This document shows, piece by piece, positions 1 to 7,966 of a stretch of 64,000 bases of DNA. The translations under genes were made by a program, and so were the position numbers. How positions within the stretch are numbered: the first letter of the stretch is position 1; each line of letters opens with the position of its first letter. The notes under the pieces were generated by a model, which saw only the letters and a program-made list of their open reading frames with translations, was not told the DNA's origin and made no database searches. The DNA is from Roseomonas marmotae (GTDB taxonomy: Bacteria > Pseudomonadota > Alphaproteobacteria > Acetobacterales > Acetobacteraceae): contig NZ_CP061091.1 in the NCBI RefSeq assembly GCF_017654485.1, positions 586,501 to 650,500 on the forward strand. Direction: 5' to 3'.

Positions 1-1
1 C

Positions 2-247
2 GGGCTGGGCCGCCCGGCGGCATGGCCTTTTATTCTCGGCCTGCTGCTGGCCGTGCTGCCGGCGCTGCTCCTGCTGCCGCCCGGTGCCGGCTTCCTGGCC
101 ATCCTGGCGGCCCTGGCCTGCGGCCTGCTGCTGGCGCGGCTGGCGCGGCGGCAGATCGGCGGCCAGACCGGCGACGTGCTGGGTGCCGGCGCCGGCCTGG
201 GGGAATGCGCCGCGCTCGTCGTGCTCTCCGCCGCGCTGACCGGCTGA
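2..247 (+). CDS. cobS: Adenosylcobinamide-GDP ribazoletransferase (cobalamin synthase), C-terminal part
   Basis: Only the last 81 codons are in the window; the gene runs in from the left edge. The visible part is strongly hydrophobic, with at least two membrane segments, and carries the segment GGQTGDVLGA followed by a last hydrophobic helix, which is the typical end of CobS. CobS is an integral membrane enzyme that joins adenosylcobinamide-GDP and alpha-ribazole in the last steps of vitamin B12 synthesis. The metal-binding acidic motifs of the family lie upstream and cannot be checked here. The next gene is convergent, 24 nt away. Confidence 0.85.
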   Translation, partial: GLGRPAAWPFILGLLLAVLPALLLLPPGAGFLAILAALACGLLLARLARRQIGGQTGDVLGAGAGLGECAALVVLSAALTG

Positions 248-271
248 GGAATGGCCGGGGCGCCTGGCGCC

Positions 272-1108
272 TCAGGTCAGGGAGAGCCGCAGCCCCAGCC
301 CCGCAGGGTCCTCCGCCCGCAGCATCCCCGGCGCTTCCTCCAGCACCGCCCCAGCCCGGCGCAGGGCCTCGGCCGCATGGTCGAAGCTGGCCTGGTCCGC
401 CGCGCGCAGCTCCATCTCCAGCAGCCCCGACAATCCGGCCGGCCGGCGCGGCGCGCCGCCGCTGGCCCAGGTATTGACGGCGACATGGTGGTGGTAGCCG
501 CCGGTGGCGAGGAAGCTGGCGCCCCGTATCCGCTGCGTCACCTCCAGGCCCAGCGCGGCATAGAAGGCTTCCGCCGCCGGCACGTCATGGGCACGCAGAT
601 GCACATGGCCGATGCGCAGGCCATCCGTGGGGCCACGCCCGGCCGCCGTCGCCATCAGCGCGGGCAGGTCCAGACGGCGCGTGAACATGCCGATGGCCTG
701 CCCGTCGCCCGGCGCGGGCCATGCGGCGCGGGGACGGTCGGCATAGACCTCGATGCCATTGCCCTCGGGGTCGGAGAAATAGATGGCCTCGCTGACGCCG
801 TGGTCCGAGGCGCCTTGCAGCGTCAGGCCCAGCTCCGCCGCGTGGTGCAGCCAGCCGGCCAGGGCCTTGCGGTCCGGCATGAGGAAGGCGGTGTGGAACA
901 GGCCGGGCTCCCGGCCGCTTTCCGGCCTGGCTTCGGGCGCGGCGCGCAGATGCAGCAGCGGCTGGCCGCCGGCGGCCAGGTTGAGCTGCCCCGCCGGGCC
1001 GGGCCGCGGGGTGAGGCCCAGCAGGCGCTGGTAGAAGCTCGCGACACCGGTCAGGTCGCGCACCGCCAGGGTGACGCTGCTGGCGGAGAGGGGGGTGGTC
1101 TCGGTCAT
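272..1108 (-). CDS. Two-domain VOC family protein (CatE-like extradiol dioxygenase/glyoxalase fold)
   Basis: A 278-residue protein made of two vicinal-oxygen-chelate halves. The first half contains FHTAFLMP and ends in DPEGNGIEVY; the second begins with GHVHLRA and has YHHHVAVNTW. This layout matches CatE-like catechol-2,3-dioxygenase relatives. The start at 1108 was chosen over an ATG three codons upstream because AAGGA lies 8 nt before it. In the second half the place where the acidic metal ligand is usual reads Arg (DPAGLGLRL), so classical ring-cleavage chemistry is not certain. Substrate unknown; an uncharacterised glyoxalase-fold enzyme is the alternative. Its 5' end is divergent to the hydrolase gene next door. 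Confidence 0.75.
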   Translation of the reverse strand: MTETTPLSASSVTLAVRDLTGVASFYQRLLGLTPRPGPAGQLNLAAGGQPLLHLRAAPEARPESGREPGLFHTAFLMPDRKALAGWLHHAAELGLTLQGASDHGVSEAIYFSDPEGNGIEVYADRPRAAWPAPGDGQAIGMFTRRLDLPALMATAAGRGPTDGLRIGHVHLRAHDVPAAEAFYAALGLEVTQRIRGASFLATGGYHHHVAVNTWASGGAPRRPAGLSGLLEMELRAADQASFDHAAEALRRAGAVLEEAPGMLRAEDPAGLGLRLSLT

Positions 1109-1235
1109 GGATGGCATCCTTCGCCGCCCAGATGGGGATGGCGCGGGGCAAAAGGGAAATGCCGGCTGGAAACGGTGGATATTGGCGGCATCAATGACAC
1201 CTGCGGGCTGGCTGCCCGCATCGCCCGCCCCTAGC

Positions 1236-2048
1236 ATGGCGCCATATGACCCGCCCTCCTCCCCGCTGATGCCGGACAGCCCACTCCCACGAGACAGGTC
1301 CGCGCGCGCGGCCGCATCGCCCGCCCTCCTCTTCCTGCATGGCGCCGCCTGTGGCGAATGGGTCTGGCAGCAGGGTTTCGCCGGGGCCTGCGCCGATGCG
1401 GGCTTCGCCGTCGAGGCCCTGCCCTTCCTGCGGCAGACGGAGGAGGGGCAGGCAGCCGGGCTGGGCGACTACGTGGCCCAGACGCGCGCGGCGGTCGATG
1501 CCCTTTCCGGCCCGGAGCGCCGGCCGGTGGTGCTGGTGGGGCATTCGCTGGGCGCGCTGGTGGCGCAGCGGCTGCTGCTGGAGCCCGCCATTCGCGGCGC
1601 GGCCCTGCTGTCGCCCGTGCCGCCCGAGGGGCTCTGGTTCTCCAGCACCCGCCTCGCCCTGACCGATCCCAGCCTCTGGACCGAGGCGGTGCGGATGGAA
1701 GCCCCCGCCGGGCAGGCCGATCCCGCGCTGGCCGGCAGCCTCTTCGGGCCGGAGATGCCGGCCGGGCAGGCACAGCGCTACCTGGCGCAGATGGGCGGCG
1801 AATCCCGTGCCGCGCTGCTGGAGGCGCAGGGGCCGCAGCCGGTGCCGCATGGCTGGCTGCATGGCCGCCCCGTGCTGGTGCTCGGTGCCGGGGAGGACCG
1901 GCTGATCCCGCCCGATGCGGTGCACCGCTGCGCGCTCTGGCATGGCACTACGGCCGAGTTCATGCCGGGCATGGGGCACCTGATGATGCTGGAACCCGGC
2001 TGGCCCCGGCTGGCCGCCCGGCTGCTGGACTGGTTGCGGCGCCTCTGA
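1236..2048 (+). CDS. Alpha/beta hydrolase
   Basis: About 270 residues with a full alpha/beta-hydrolase signature: oxyanion-side motif LFLHGAACGEW, nucleophile elbow GHSLGALV with Ser near residue 104, an acid in GEDRLIPP and the catalytic His in GMGHLMML. The substrate cannot be read from sequence. The start is uncertain: ATG at 1236 gives a 55-residue shorter protein than the longest reading and clears the divergent VOC promoter, while ATG at 1269 is also possible; neither has a clear ribosome binding site. It runs in the direction of the his operon, whose first gene starts 56 nt after its stop. Confidence 0.8.
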   Translation: MAPYDPPSSPLMPDSPLPRDRSARAAASPALLFLHGAACGEWVWQQGFAGACADAGFAVEALPFLRQTEEGQAAGLGDYVAQTRAAVDALSGPERRPVVLVGHSLGALVAQRLLLEPAIRGAALLSPVPPEGLWFSSTRLALTDPSLWTEAVRMEAPAGQADPALAGSLFGPEMPAGQAQRYLAQMGGESRAALLEAQGPQPVPHGWLHGRPVLVLGAGEDRLIPPDAVHRCALWHGTTAEFMPGMGHLMMLEPGWPRLAARLLDWLRRL

Positions 2049-2104
2049 CCGGGGGAAGGGCATACCCCCTGGCGATCCGCGGGGCCTGGGTCTAGGAAGC
2101 CCCC

Positions 2105-2722
2105 ATGCAGCCCGCCATCGCCCCTGCCCCCCGGACCGCCGAGATCGCCCGCAGCACCAGCGAGACCGAGATCCGCATCCGCATCGACCTGGATGGCAGC
2201 GGCGCGGCGCGGATCGCCACCGGCATCGGCTTCCTGGACCATATGCTGACGGCACTGAGCCGCCACAGCCTCATCGACATGGAGATCGAGGCGAAGGGCG
2301 ACCTGCATATCGACTTCCACCACACCACCGAGGATGTCGGCATCGTGCTTGGCCAGGCGGTGAAGCGCGCGCTGGGCGAGAAGCGCGGCATCCGCCGCTA
2401 CGGCCAGGCCCTGGTGCCAATGGACGAGGCCCTGGTGGAAGCGGCCATCGACATCTCCGGCCGGCCCTTTCTGGCCTGGAGCGCCACTTTCCCGCGTGAC
2501 AAGGTGGGCGAGATGGATACCGAGCTGTTCGAGGAATTCTTCCGGGCCTTCGCCATGAACGCTGGCATCACCCTGCACGTCACCCAGAAGGCCGGCAGCA
2601 ACGCGCATCACATCGCGGAAGGCTGCTTCAAGGCCCTGGCCCGCGCCCTGCGGATGGCGGTGGAGATGGACCCGCGCGCCGCCGGCGCCATCCCCTCCAC
2701 CAAGGGCGTGCTGGAGGCGTGA
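2105..2722 (+). CDS. hisB: Imidazoleglycerol-phosphate dehydratase
   Basis: 205 residues, the usual length of the monofunctional enzyme. Family metal-binding motifs are intact: FLDHML (43-48), FHHTTEDVG (71-79) and NAHHIAE (166-172). It dehydrates imidazole glycerol phosphate in step six of histidine synthesis, using Mn2+. GGAAGC lies just before the ATG. The stop codon overlaps the next gene's ATG by one base, so this is the first gene of a tightly coupled run hisB - small membrane protein - hisH - GNAT - hisA. Confidence 0.97.
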   Translation: MQPAIAPAPRTAEIARSTSETEIRIRIDLDGSGAARIATGIGFLDHMLTALSRHSLIDMEIEAKGDLHIDFHHTTEDVGIVLGQAVKRALGEKRGIRRYGQALVPMDEALVEAAIDISGRPFLAWSATFPRDKVGEMDTELFEEFFRAFAMNAGITLHVTQKAGSNAHHIAEGCFKALARALRMAVEMDPRAAGAIPSTKGVLEA

Positions 2723-3111
2723 TGCGCCGCTTCACCCTGCACGCGCCGCCGCCCTCCTCCGTCCCCTCCACCCGTCCGGCCCGCCTGCCGGAGCTGGTGC
2801 CGGAGGGCTTTTCCCTCCTCGCCGCGCTGCTGCCGCCGGTCTGGTTCCTGGCGCATCGGCTCTGGCTGCCGCTGGCGATCTACATCGCCCTCTCCATCCT
2901 GGCGGCCTTCCTGCTGCCGGGCGATGTGCTGCCCTATGCCGCCGCCGCCGCGCAATTCCTGATCGGGCTGCAGGCGCAGGATATCCGCCGCTGGTCCCTG
3001 GCCAGGCGCGGCCTGCCCGTCAGCGGCGTGGTGGTCGCCCGCGATGCCGAGGCCGCGCTGCTGCGCGCCCTGCACGCCCGGCCCGATCTGGCGCGGAGCG
3101 CGATGGCATGA
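2722..3111 (+). CDS. Small membrane protein, DUF2628-like, in his operon
   Basis: 129 residues. The N-terminal third is Pro/Arg-rich and is followed by two hydrophobic stretches at about 33-66 and 68-84, then a soluble tail. It resembles DUF2628 proteins, which I recall sitting between hisB and hisH in many alphaproteobacteria; no function is established. Start at the ATG at 2722 (TGATG junction with hisB), because GGAGG at 2713-2717 is well spaced from it; a GTG three bases upstream is the alternative. The end overlaps hisH by 4 nt. Translational coupling on both sides suggests expression together with histidine enzymes. Confidence 0.7.
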   Translation: MRRFTLHAPPPSSVPSTRPARLPELVPEGFSLLAALLPPVWFLAHRLWLPLAIYIALSILAAFLLPGDVLPYAAAAAQFLIGLQAQDIRRWSLARRGLPVSGVVVARDAEAALLRALHARPDLARSAMA

Positions 3112-3761
3112 AGGTCGCGGTGGTCGATCCCGGCTCGGGCAACCTGGCCTCCGTCCTGCGCGCGCTGCGCCGCGCCGCCAGCGAGAGCGGCAGCGGGGCC
3201 GAGATCGCGGTGGAGACGCGGGCCGAGGCCGTGGCCGGAGCCGATGCCATCGTCATGCCCGGACAGGGCGCCTTCGCCGCCTGCCGGCGCGGGCTGGACC
3301 TGATGCCCGGCATGGTCGAGGCGGTGGACGAGGCCGTCACCCGGCGCGGCATCCCCTTCCTCGGCATCTGCGTCGGCATGCAGCTGATGGTGGAGCGCGG
3401 GCTGGAACACGGCACCACCCCCGGCCTCGGCTGGATCCGGGGCGAGATGGCGCCGATGGACCCTCGCGATGCCGGCGGCGCCCCGTTGCCGCTGCCGCAG
3501 ATGGGCTGGAACGCCCTGCGCTTCGTCCCCGGTAGTCACCCCGTGCTGGCGGGGCTGGAGCCGGGTGACCATGCCTATTTCGTGCACTCCTACGCCCTGG
3601 CCGGCGGCAGGCCTGAGGAAATCCTCGCAACTGCGGATTACGGCGGCCCTGTGGTCGCCGCCATCGGACGGGACAATATGTTCGGCACCCAGTTCCACGT
3701 CGAGAAAAGCCAGTTCGTCGGCCTGCGCATGCTCGCCAACTTCCTGGCCTGGCGGCCATGA
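3108..3761 (+). CDS. hisH: Imidazole glycerol phosphate synthase, glutamine amidotransferase subunit
   Basis: 217 residues, class I glutamine amidotransferase. The nucleophile Cys88 lies in GICVGMQLM and the His197/Glu199 pair in FHVEKSQ. HisH releases ammonia from glutamine and passes it to HisF, which closes the imidazole ring. Its obligate partner hisF is not next to it, unlike in most alphaproteobacterial his operons, and is not elsewhere in the window. The gene overlaps both neighbours by 4 nt (ATGA). Confidence 0.96.
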   Translation: MKVAVVDPGSGNLASVLRALRRAASESGSGAEIAVETRAEAVAGADAIVMPGQGAFAACRRGLDLMPGMVEAVDEAVTRRGIPFLGICVGMQLMVERGLEHGTTPGLGWIRGEMAPMDPRDAGGAPLPLPQMGWNALRFVPGSHPVLAGLEPGDHAYFVHSYALAGGRPEEILATADYGGPVVAAIGRDNMFGTQFHVEKSQFVGLRMLANFLAWRP

Positions 3762-4333
3762 GCGTCACCCACGCCCTGCTCGTCGAGCGCATCGAGTCCC
3801 TCCCCGACAGCGAGCTGGCCGATCTCTGCGAGGCCACCGATGCCGCCATCATCGAAGGGGGCGGCTTCGGTTGGGTGGAACCCCAGGGCCGGGAGGCACT
3901 GACACGCCATTTCCGTGGTGTGCTGCTGGTCCCGGCCATCGAGCTGTTCATCGCCAAGCTGGATGGCGTGCCGGTGGGCTCCGCCCAGCTGCTGCGCCCG
4001 CCGCGCAACAACGAGGCGCAGTCCTTCGCCGCCCAGCTGACCCATGCCTATATCGCGCCCTATGCGCGCGGCCACGGGCTGGCGCGGCTGCTGGTGCGGC
4101 GGGTGGAGGAACGCGCTTCTGCCCTCGGCCACCGCGTGCTGAACCTGGATGTGCGGGAGACGCAGACCACCGCCATCACCCTGTTCGAGGCGATGGGCTA
4201 TACCCGCTGGGGCACCCACCCCGCCTATGCCCGGGTGCGCGGCCAGACCGTCGCGGGCCACTACTACTACAAGCTGCTGGAACCGCTGCGCGGCCGCGCG
4301 CTGGATATCCGCGCCCCTAGCGAGAAGGGCTGA
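3758..4333 (+). CDS. GNAT family N-acetyltransferase embedded in his operon
   Basis: 191 residues with a GNAT core: strand and acetyl-CoA pyrophosphate loop in [10 protein letters not shown] (about 103-112), followed by [20 protein letters not shown], the usual distal half. The start overlaps the hisH stop by 4 nt and hisA begins 5 nt after its stop, so it is co-translated with histidine enzymes. The substrate is unknown. It could be a RimI-like protein acetyltransferase or act on a small molecule; the operon position hints at a link with histidine metabolism but does not prove it. Confidence 0.85.
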   Translation: MSVTHALLVERIESLPDSELADLCEATDAAIIEGGGFGWVEPQGREALTRHFRGVLLVPAIELFIAKLDGVPVGSAQLLRPPRNNEAQSFAAQLTHAYIAPYARGHGLARLLVRRVEERASALGHRVLNLDVRETQTTAITLFEAMGYTRWGTHPAYARVRGQTVAGHYYYKLLEPLRGRALDIRAPSEKG

Positions 4334-4338
4334 CCGAC

Positions 4339-5064
4339 TTGGCCTTCACCCTCTACCCCGCCATCGACCTGAAGGGCGGAAAGGTCGTCCGCCTGAAGCG
4401 CGGCGACATGGATCAGGCGACCACCTATGCCGAGGATCCCGGCGCCCAGGCCGCCGCCTTCGCGCAGCAGGGCTTCGAGTGGCTGCATGTGGTGGACCTG
4501 GACGGCGCCTTCGCCGGCAGGCCCGCCAATGCCGAGGCCGTCACGCGCATCCTGGCCAGCACGGCATGCCCGGTGCAGCTTGGCGGCGGCATCCGCGACA
4601 TGGCCACCGTCGAGGCCTGGCTGAAGCGCGGCATCGCCCGCGTCATCCTCGGCTCGGCGGCGGTGAAGAATCCGGAATTCGCCAGGGAGGCCTGCCGCGC
4701 CTTCCCCGGCCAGGTCGCGGTCGGCATCGACGCGCGCGACGGCATGGTGGCCACCGAGGGCTGGGCCGAGACCAGCACCACCTCCGCCCTCGACCTCGCC
4801 CTCTCCTTCGAGGATGCGGGGGCCGCGGCCATCATCCATACCGATATCGACCGCGACGGCATGCTGGGCGGCGTGAACGTGGCGGCCACCAGCGCGCTCG
4901 GCGCGCGGCTGACCACGCCGGTCATCGCCTCCGGCGGCGTCGCGGGGGTGGAGGATATCACGGCGCTGATGGCGGCGGGCAACGTGGCCGGCACCATCAT
5001 CGGGCGCGCCCTTTATGACGGGCGGCTGACGGCGGAAGCGGCCCTGGCGGCGTCCCGGGGCTGA
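4339..5064 (+). CDS. hisA: Phosphoribosylformimino-5-aminoimidazole carboxamide ribotide isomerase
   Basis: 241 residues, TIM-barrel sugar isomerase. Catalytic Asp10 is in PAIDLKGG, the second Asp131 in VGIDARDG, and phosphate-binding glycine loops are in LGGGIRD and TDIDRDG. It performs the Amadori rearrangement before HisHF. The start is a TTG: it is the only in-frame start that keeps the first strand, with GAAGGG about 9 nt upstream, 5 nt after the GNAT stop. A TTG start suggests moderated translation. The operon stops here; hisF and hisE, which commonly follow, are missing. Confidence 0.96.
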   Translation: MAFTLYPAIDLKGGKVVRLKRGDMDQATTYAEDPGAQAAAFAQQGFEWLHVVDLDGAFAGRPANAEAVTRILASTACPVQLGGGIRDMATVEAWLKRGIARVILGSAAVKNPEFAREACRAFPGQVAVGIDARDGMVATEGWAETSTTSALDLALSFEDAGAAAIIHTDIDRDGMLGGVNVAATSALGARLTTPVIASGGVAGVEDITALMAAGNVAGTIIGRALYDGRLTAEAALAASRG

Positions 5065-5071
5065 GCGCGAC

Positions 5072-5090
5072 GGAGGGGCGTTGCCCCTCC
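5072..5090 (+). terminator. GC-rich hairpin after hisA
   Basis: Perfect 8-bp stem GGAGGGGC / GCCCCTCC with a 3-nt loop, 7 nt after the hisA stop. No T-run follows, so it may be an mRNA 3'-end stabiliser or Rho-assisted terminator. It resembles the first hairpin (module a) of the dispersed intergenic element, best in copy F. Confidence 0.55.
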
Positions 5091-5125
5091 AGCCCGTCCC
5101 GTACCCCGATTCGCTGTTACGCGAG

Positions 5126-5149
5126 GCTTCGCGGCCCGGGCCGCGAAGC
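5126..5149. repeat. Perfect 24-bp palindrome
   Basis: Left arm GCTTCGCGGCCC, right arm its exact reverse complement, no loop. It lies between the two convergent genes hisA and the FYDLN protein gene, and is followed by an A-rich stretch (5157-5172). Uninterrupted palindromes suggest a protein site or cruciform rather than a terminator. Confidence 0.6.
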
Positions 5150-5194
5150 GCATCCGGAAAATCTGGAAAAAAACCGCGCAGGCTGAAGCCCGAG

Positions 5195-5222
5195 GCCAGG
5201 GGGCCGGGACCCCCTGGCTTTT
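5195..5222 (+). terminator. Rho-independent terminator between hisA and the FYDLN gene
   Basis: 9-bp perfect stem GCCAGGGGG / CCCCCTGGC with a 6-nt loop, followed on the plus strand by TTTT. It lies 4 nt beyond the stop of the convergent minus-strand gene, so it can serve both directions, but the T-run is only on the plus side. Confidence 0.75.
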
Positions 5223-5226
5223 CCGA

Positions 5227-5541
5227 TCAGTTCTCTTCGTCCCGATCGGTTTCGACCTCGACTTCCAGCTCGTCCTCGGCGTCGTCGAGTTCCTCGGCGT
5301 CTTCCAAGGCCTCGTCCGCGTCCACGTCCTCGATCTCGACATCGTCGGTATCGGCATCCACCGGGACAGGGCGCTTCTTCAGCTTCTCCTCCACCGGCAG
5401 GGCGGCGCGGCGCGGCCGGGGCTGCTCGGCCGGTTGTTCCGTGCCGCATTTCGGGCAGACGGCCGGCTGCTTCGTGAGGTCGTAGAACTTGGCGCCGCAG
5501 GCGACACAGGTACGCTTCATACCCAGTTCGGGCTTAGCCAT
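5227..5541 (-). CDS. FYDLN-type zinc-ribbon acidic protein (TIGR02300 family)
   Basis: 104 residues. An N-terminal zinc ribbon with Cys12, Cys15, Cys29 and Cys32 surrounds the family signature KFYDL; the last 40 residues are almost all Asp/Glu. This matches the small TIGR02300 family of alphaproteobacteria, usually found next to aroA-cmk, as here (divergent). Function unknown; a zinc-dependent adaptor or nucleic-acid-mimicking protein would fit the shape. The start was set at the ATG preceding AKPELGMKRTC, which begins family members; upstream in-frame codons lack homology. Confidence 0.88.
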   Translation of the reverse strand: MAKPELGMKRTCVACGAKFYDLTKQPAVCPKCGTEQPAEQPRPRRAALPVEEKLKKRPVPVDADTDDVEIEDVDADEALEDAEELDDAEDELEVEVETDRDEEN

Positions 5542-5660
5542 TGGCGTGGAATTCCCGCAGACGATGAAGGGGGCGGCCGCGTGGCCGCAGAAGTGCGGAC
5601 GGCCGCAAGGCAAGGCCGCGCATTGCCACGCACATGGGGCCATGTCAAACCCCGCAAGCC

Positions 5661-7031
5661 ATGTCGAACCCAGCCAGCGTGGAACACGCCAGCCCCGCCC
5701 TGCCGCTTCGTGCCACCCGACCCGCCCGGGGCCTGACCGGCCGCCTGCGCGTGGCGGGGGATAAATCCATCAGCCACCGCGCCCTGATGTTCGGGGCGCT
5801 GGCGGTCGGCCGCACCGAGATCACCGGCCTCCTGGAAGGCGAGGACGTGCTGCGGACAGCCGCCGCCATGCGCGCCCTGGGCGCCACGGTGGAGCGCCTG
5901 GGCGAAGGCCACTGGCAGGTCGCCGGCCGTGGCATCGGCGGGCTGCTGGAGCCGGCCGATGTGCTGGACATGGGCAATTCCGGCACCGGCGCGCGGCTGA
6001 TCGCCGGCCTGATCGCCGGCCATCCCATCTTCGCGGTGCTGACGGGCGATGCCTCGCTCCGCTCCCGCCCCATGAAGCGGGTGATGGACCCGCTCTCCGC
6101 CAGTGGGGCACGCTTCACCAGCCGCACTGGCGGTCGCCTGCCGCTGGCGATCGAGGGCGCGGCCGAGCCGCTGCCGCTGGACTACCGCCTGCCCGTGGCC
6201 TCCGCCCAGGTGAAATCCGCCGTGCTGCTGGCCGGGCTCTGCGCCCGCGGCACCACGCGGGTGGAGGAGCCGGAGGCCACCCGTGACCATACCGAGAATA
6301 TGCTGCGTCATTTCGGCGCGACCGTGCGGGTGGAGCATCAGGGCCATGGCCGTATCATCGAGCTGGAGGGCCAGCCGGAACTGACCGCCGCGCCGGTGCA
6401 TGTGCCGGCCGACCCCTCATCCGCCGCCTTCCCGCTGGCGGCGGCGCTGCTGGTGCCGGGCTCCTCGCTCACGGTCGAGGGCGTGGGGCTGAACCCGCTT
6501 CGCACCGGCCTCTTCACCACCCTGCGCGAGATGGGCGCCGATCTGGTCGTGACCAATGAGCGCCTGGAGGGCGGGGAGCTGGTGGGCGACATCACCGCCA
6601 CCCATGGCCCGCTGCGCGGCGTGGACGTGCCGGGCGAGCGCGCGCCTTCCATGATCGACGAATACCCGATCCTGGCGGTCGCCGCCGCCTTCGCCAGCGG
6701 CACCAGCCGCTTCCGCGGGCTGAAGGAACTGCGGGTGAAGGAGAGCGACCGCCTGGCCGCCACCGTCGCCCTGCTGGCCGCCAATGGCGTGACAGCCGAG
6801 GTGGAAGGCGACGACCTGATCCTGCGTCGCGATGGCCGGCCGCCTGCCGGCGGCGGCTTCGTCACCACCCATATGGACCACCGCATCGCCATGAGCGCAC
6901 TGGTGCTGGGCCTGGCCTCCGAGGCGCCGGTGACGGTGGATGACGGCCGCTTCATCGACACCTCCTTCCCCGGCTTCGCGGCGCTGATGAACGGCGCCGC
7001 CGGGGGCAGCCCCATCGGCCCGGTGGAGTGA
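5661..7031 (+). CDS. aroA: 3-phosphoshikimate 1-carboxyvinyltransferase (EPSP synthase), class II-like
   Basis: 456 residues. Substrate-binding motifs [10 protein letters not shown] (33-42), [21 protein letters not shown] and [10 protein letters not shown] are all present. It joins shikimate-3-phosphate and PEP in the chorismate pathway. RDHTEN, VPGSS and the [10 protein letters not shown] segment resemble class II (CP4-like) enzymes, yet the active-site loop reads GNSGTG with Gly108 where the CP4 enzyme has Ala. The start at 5661 was chosen because an ATG nine codons upstream adds only non-conserved residues. The stop overlaps the region of the cmk start, so the two genes form one unit. Confidence 0.96.
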   Translation: MSNPASVEHASPALPLRATRPARGLTGRLRVAGDKSISHRALMFGALAVGRTEITGLLEGEDVLRTAAAMRALGATVERLGEGHWQVAGRGIGGLLEPADVLDMGNSGTGARLIAGLIAGHPIFAVLTGDASLRSRPMKRVMDPLSASGARFTSRTGGRLPLAIEGAAEPLPLDYRLPVASAQVKSAVLLAGLCARGTTRVEEPEATRDHTENMLRHFGATVRVEHQGHGRIIELEGQPELTAAPVHVPADPSSAAFPLAAALLVPGSSLTVEGVGLNPLRTGLFTTLREMGADLVVTNERLEGGELVGDITATHGPLRGVDVPGERAPSMIDEYPILAVAAAFASGTSRFRGLKELRVKESDRLAATVALLAANGVTAEVEGDDLILRRDGRPPAGGGFVTTHMDHRIAMSALVLGLASEAPVTVDDGRFIDTSFPGFAALMNGAAGGSPIGPVE

Positions 7032-7033
7032 GC

Positions 7034-7675
7034 ATGGCCACGCCTCCCGTCATCGCCGTCGACGGCCCCGCGGCCGCCGGCAAGGGCACGCTGGCCCGGC
7101 GGCTGGCCGCCTATCTGGGCCTGTCCTATCTCGATACCGGGCTGCTCTACCGCGCCACCGGCCGGCGCGTGCTGGATGCCGGGGCCGACCCGCGCGACCC
7201 CGCCGCCGCCGAGGCCGCCGCCCGTGGCCTGGACCACGCCGACCTGCAGCGCGGCGACCTGCGCGGCCCGGATGCCGACAAGGCCGCCAGCGCCGTCGCC
7301 GCCCAGCCCGCCGTGCGCGACGCCCTGCTGGACTGGCAGCGCGACTTCGGCCGCCGGAACGGCGCGGTGCTGGACGGGCGCGACATCGGCACCGTGGTCT
7401 TCCCCGATGCGCGCGTGAAGCTCTTCGTCACCGCCAGCGCCGAGGAACGCGCCCGCCGCCGCTGGCTGGAACTGGCCGCGCGCGGCATGGAAGCCGACCG
7501 GGCCCAGGTGCTGGCCGAGCTGCGCGCCCGCGACGAACAGGACGCCGCCCGCGCCGTGGCGCCCATGAAGCCGGCCGATGACGCCGTGCTGATCGACACC
7601 ACCGAACTGGATGCCGAGGCGGCCTTCGCGCGCGCCCTGGCAGTGGTGACGGAGAAGCTTGGGCAGTCCTTCTAA
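7034..7675 (+). CDS. cmk: Cytidylate kinase
   Basis: 213 residues. The P-loop GPAAAGKGT lies near the N-terminus and is followed by LDTGLLYRA, the acceptor-site signature, and DGRDIGTVVFPDA. It phosphorylates CMP and dCMP. ATG at 7034 is preferred over an in-frame GTG at 7028 because GGTGGAG precedes it at a normal distance. In most alphaproteobacteria rpsA follows cmk; here the gene is followed directly by repeat copy A and a convergent ubiE. Confidence 0.95.
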   Translation: MATPPVIAVDGPAAAGKGTLARRLAAYLGLSYLDTGLLYRATGRRVLDAGADPRDPAAAEAAARGLDHADLQRGDLRGPDADKAASAVAAQPAVRDALLDWQRDFGRRNGAVLDGRDIGTVVFPDARVKLFVTASAEERARRRWLELAARGMEADRAQVLAELRARDEQDAARAVAPMKPADDAVLIDTTELDAEAAFARALAVVTEKLGQSF

Positions 7676-7684
7676 AGGGGGGCG

Positions 7685-7955
7685 CCGGAGAGGGCGCTGC
7701 CCTCTCCGGACCTCTCCCGCCGGGGTGACAGTGTCACCCCGGACCCCACCATCCGTCTGGAACTTTTGGCGTGGTCGTTCCGCCGGAGGTCGATGACCTC
7801 CGGCGACTGACGTCTCGGGCCGTGTGGCCTTTTCAAAGATATTGAATGCGCTGGCGGCCGGCGCCGCGCCGGGGTGCCGAGGCGCCCGGCAAGCTCGAAG
7901 CGGGGTCCGGGGTGGACTTTCCACCCCGGCGGGGTTCCAGGGGCAGGGCCCCTGG
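7685..7955 (+). repeat. Dispersed five-hairpin intergenic element, copy A
   Basis: Fills the space between convergent cmk and ubiE. Five hairpins in order: a 7685-7709 (CCGGAGAGGGC arms), b 7720-7742 (CCGGGGTGAC arms), c 7781-7805 (CGCCGGAGGTC arms), d 7907-7929 (CCGGGGTGGA arms), e 7937-7955 (CCAGGGGC arms). All arms are perfect with 3-nt loops. Between c and d lies an AT-rich core TTTTCAAAGATATTGAATGC at 7830-7849. Between b and c is the text CCACCATCCGTCTGGAAC. Hairpins a and e can end the two flanking transcripts. Confidence 0.85.
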
Positions 7956-7966
7956 CCTTCACCCCG

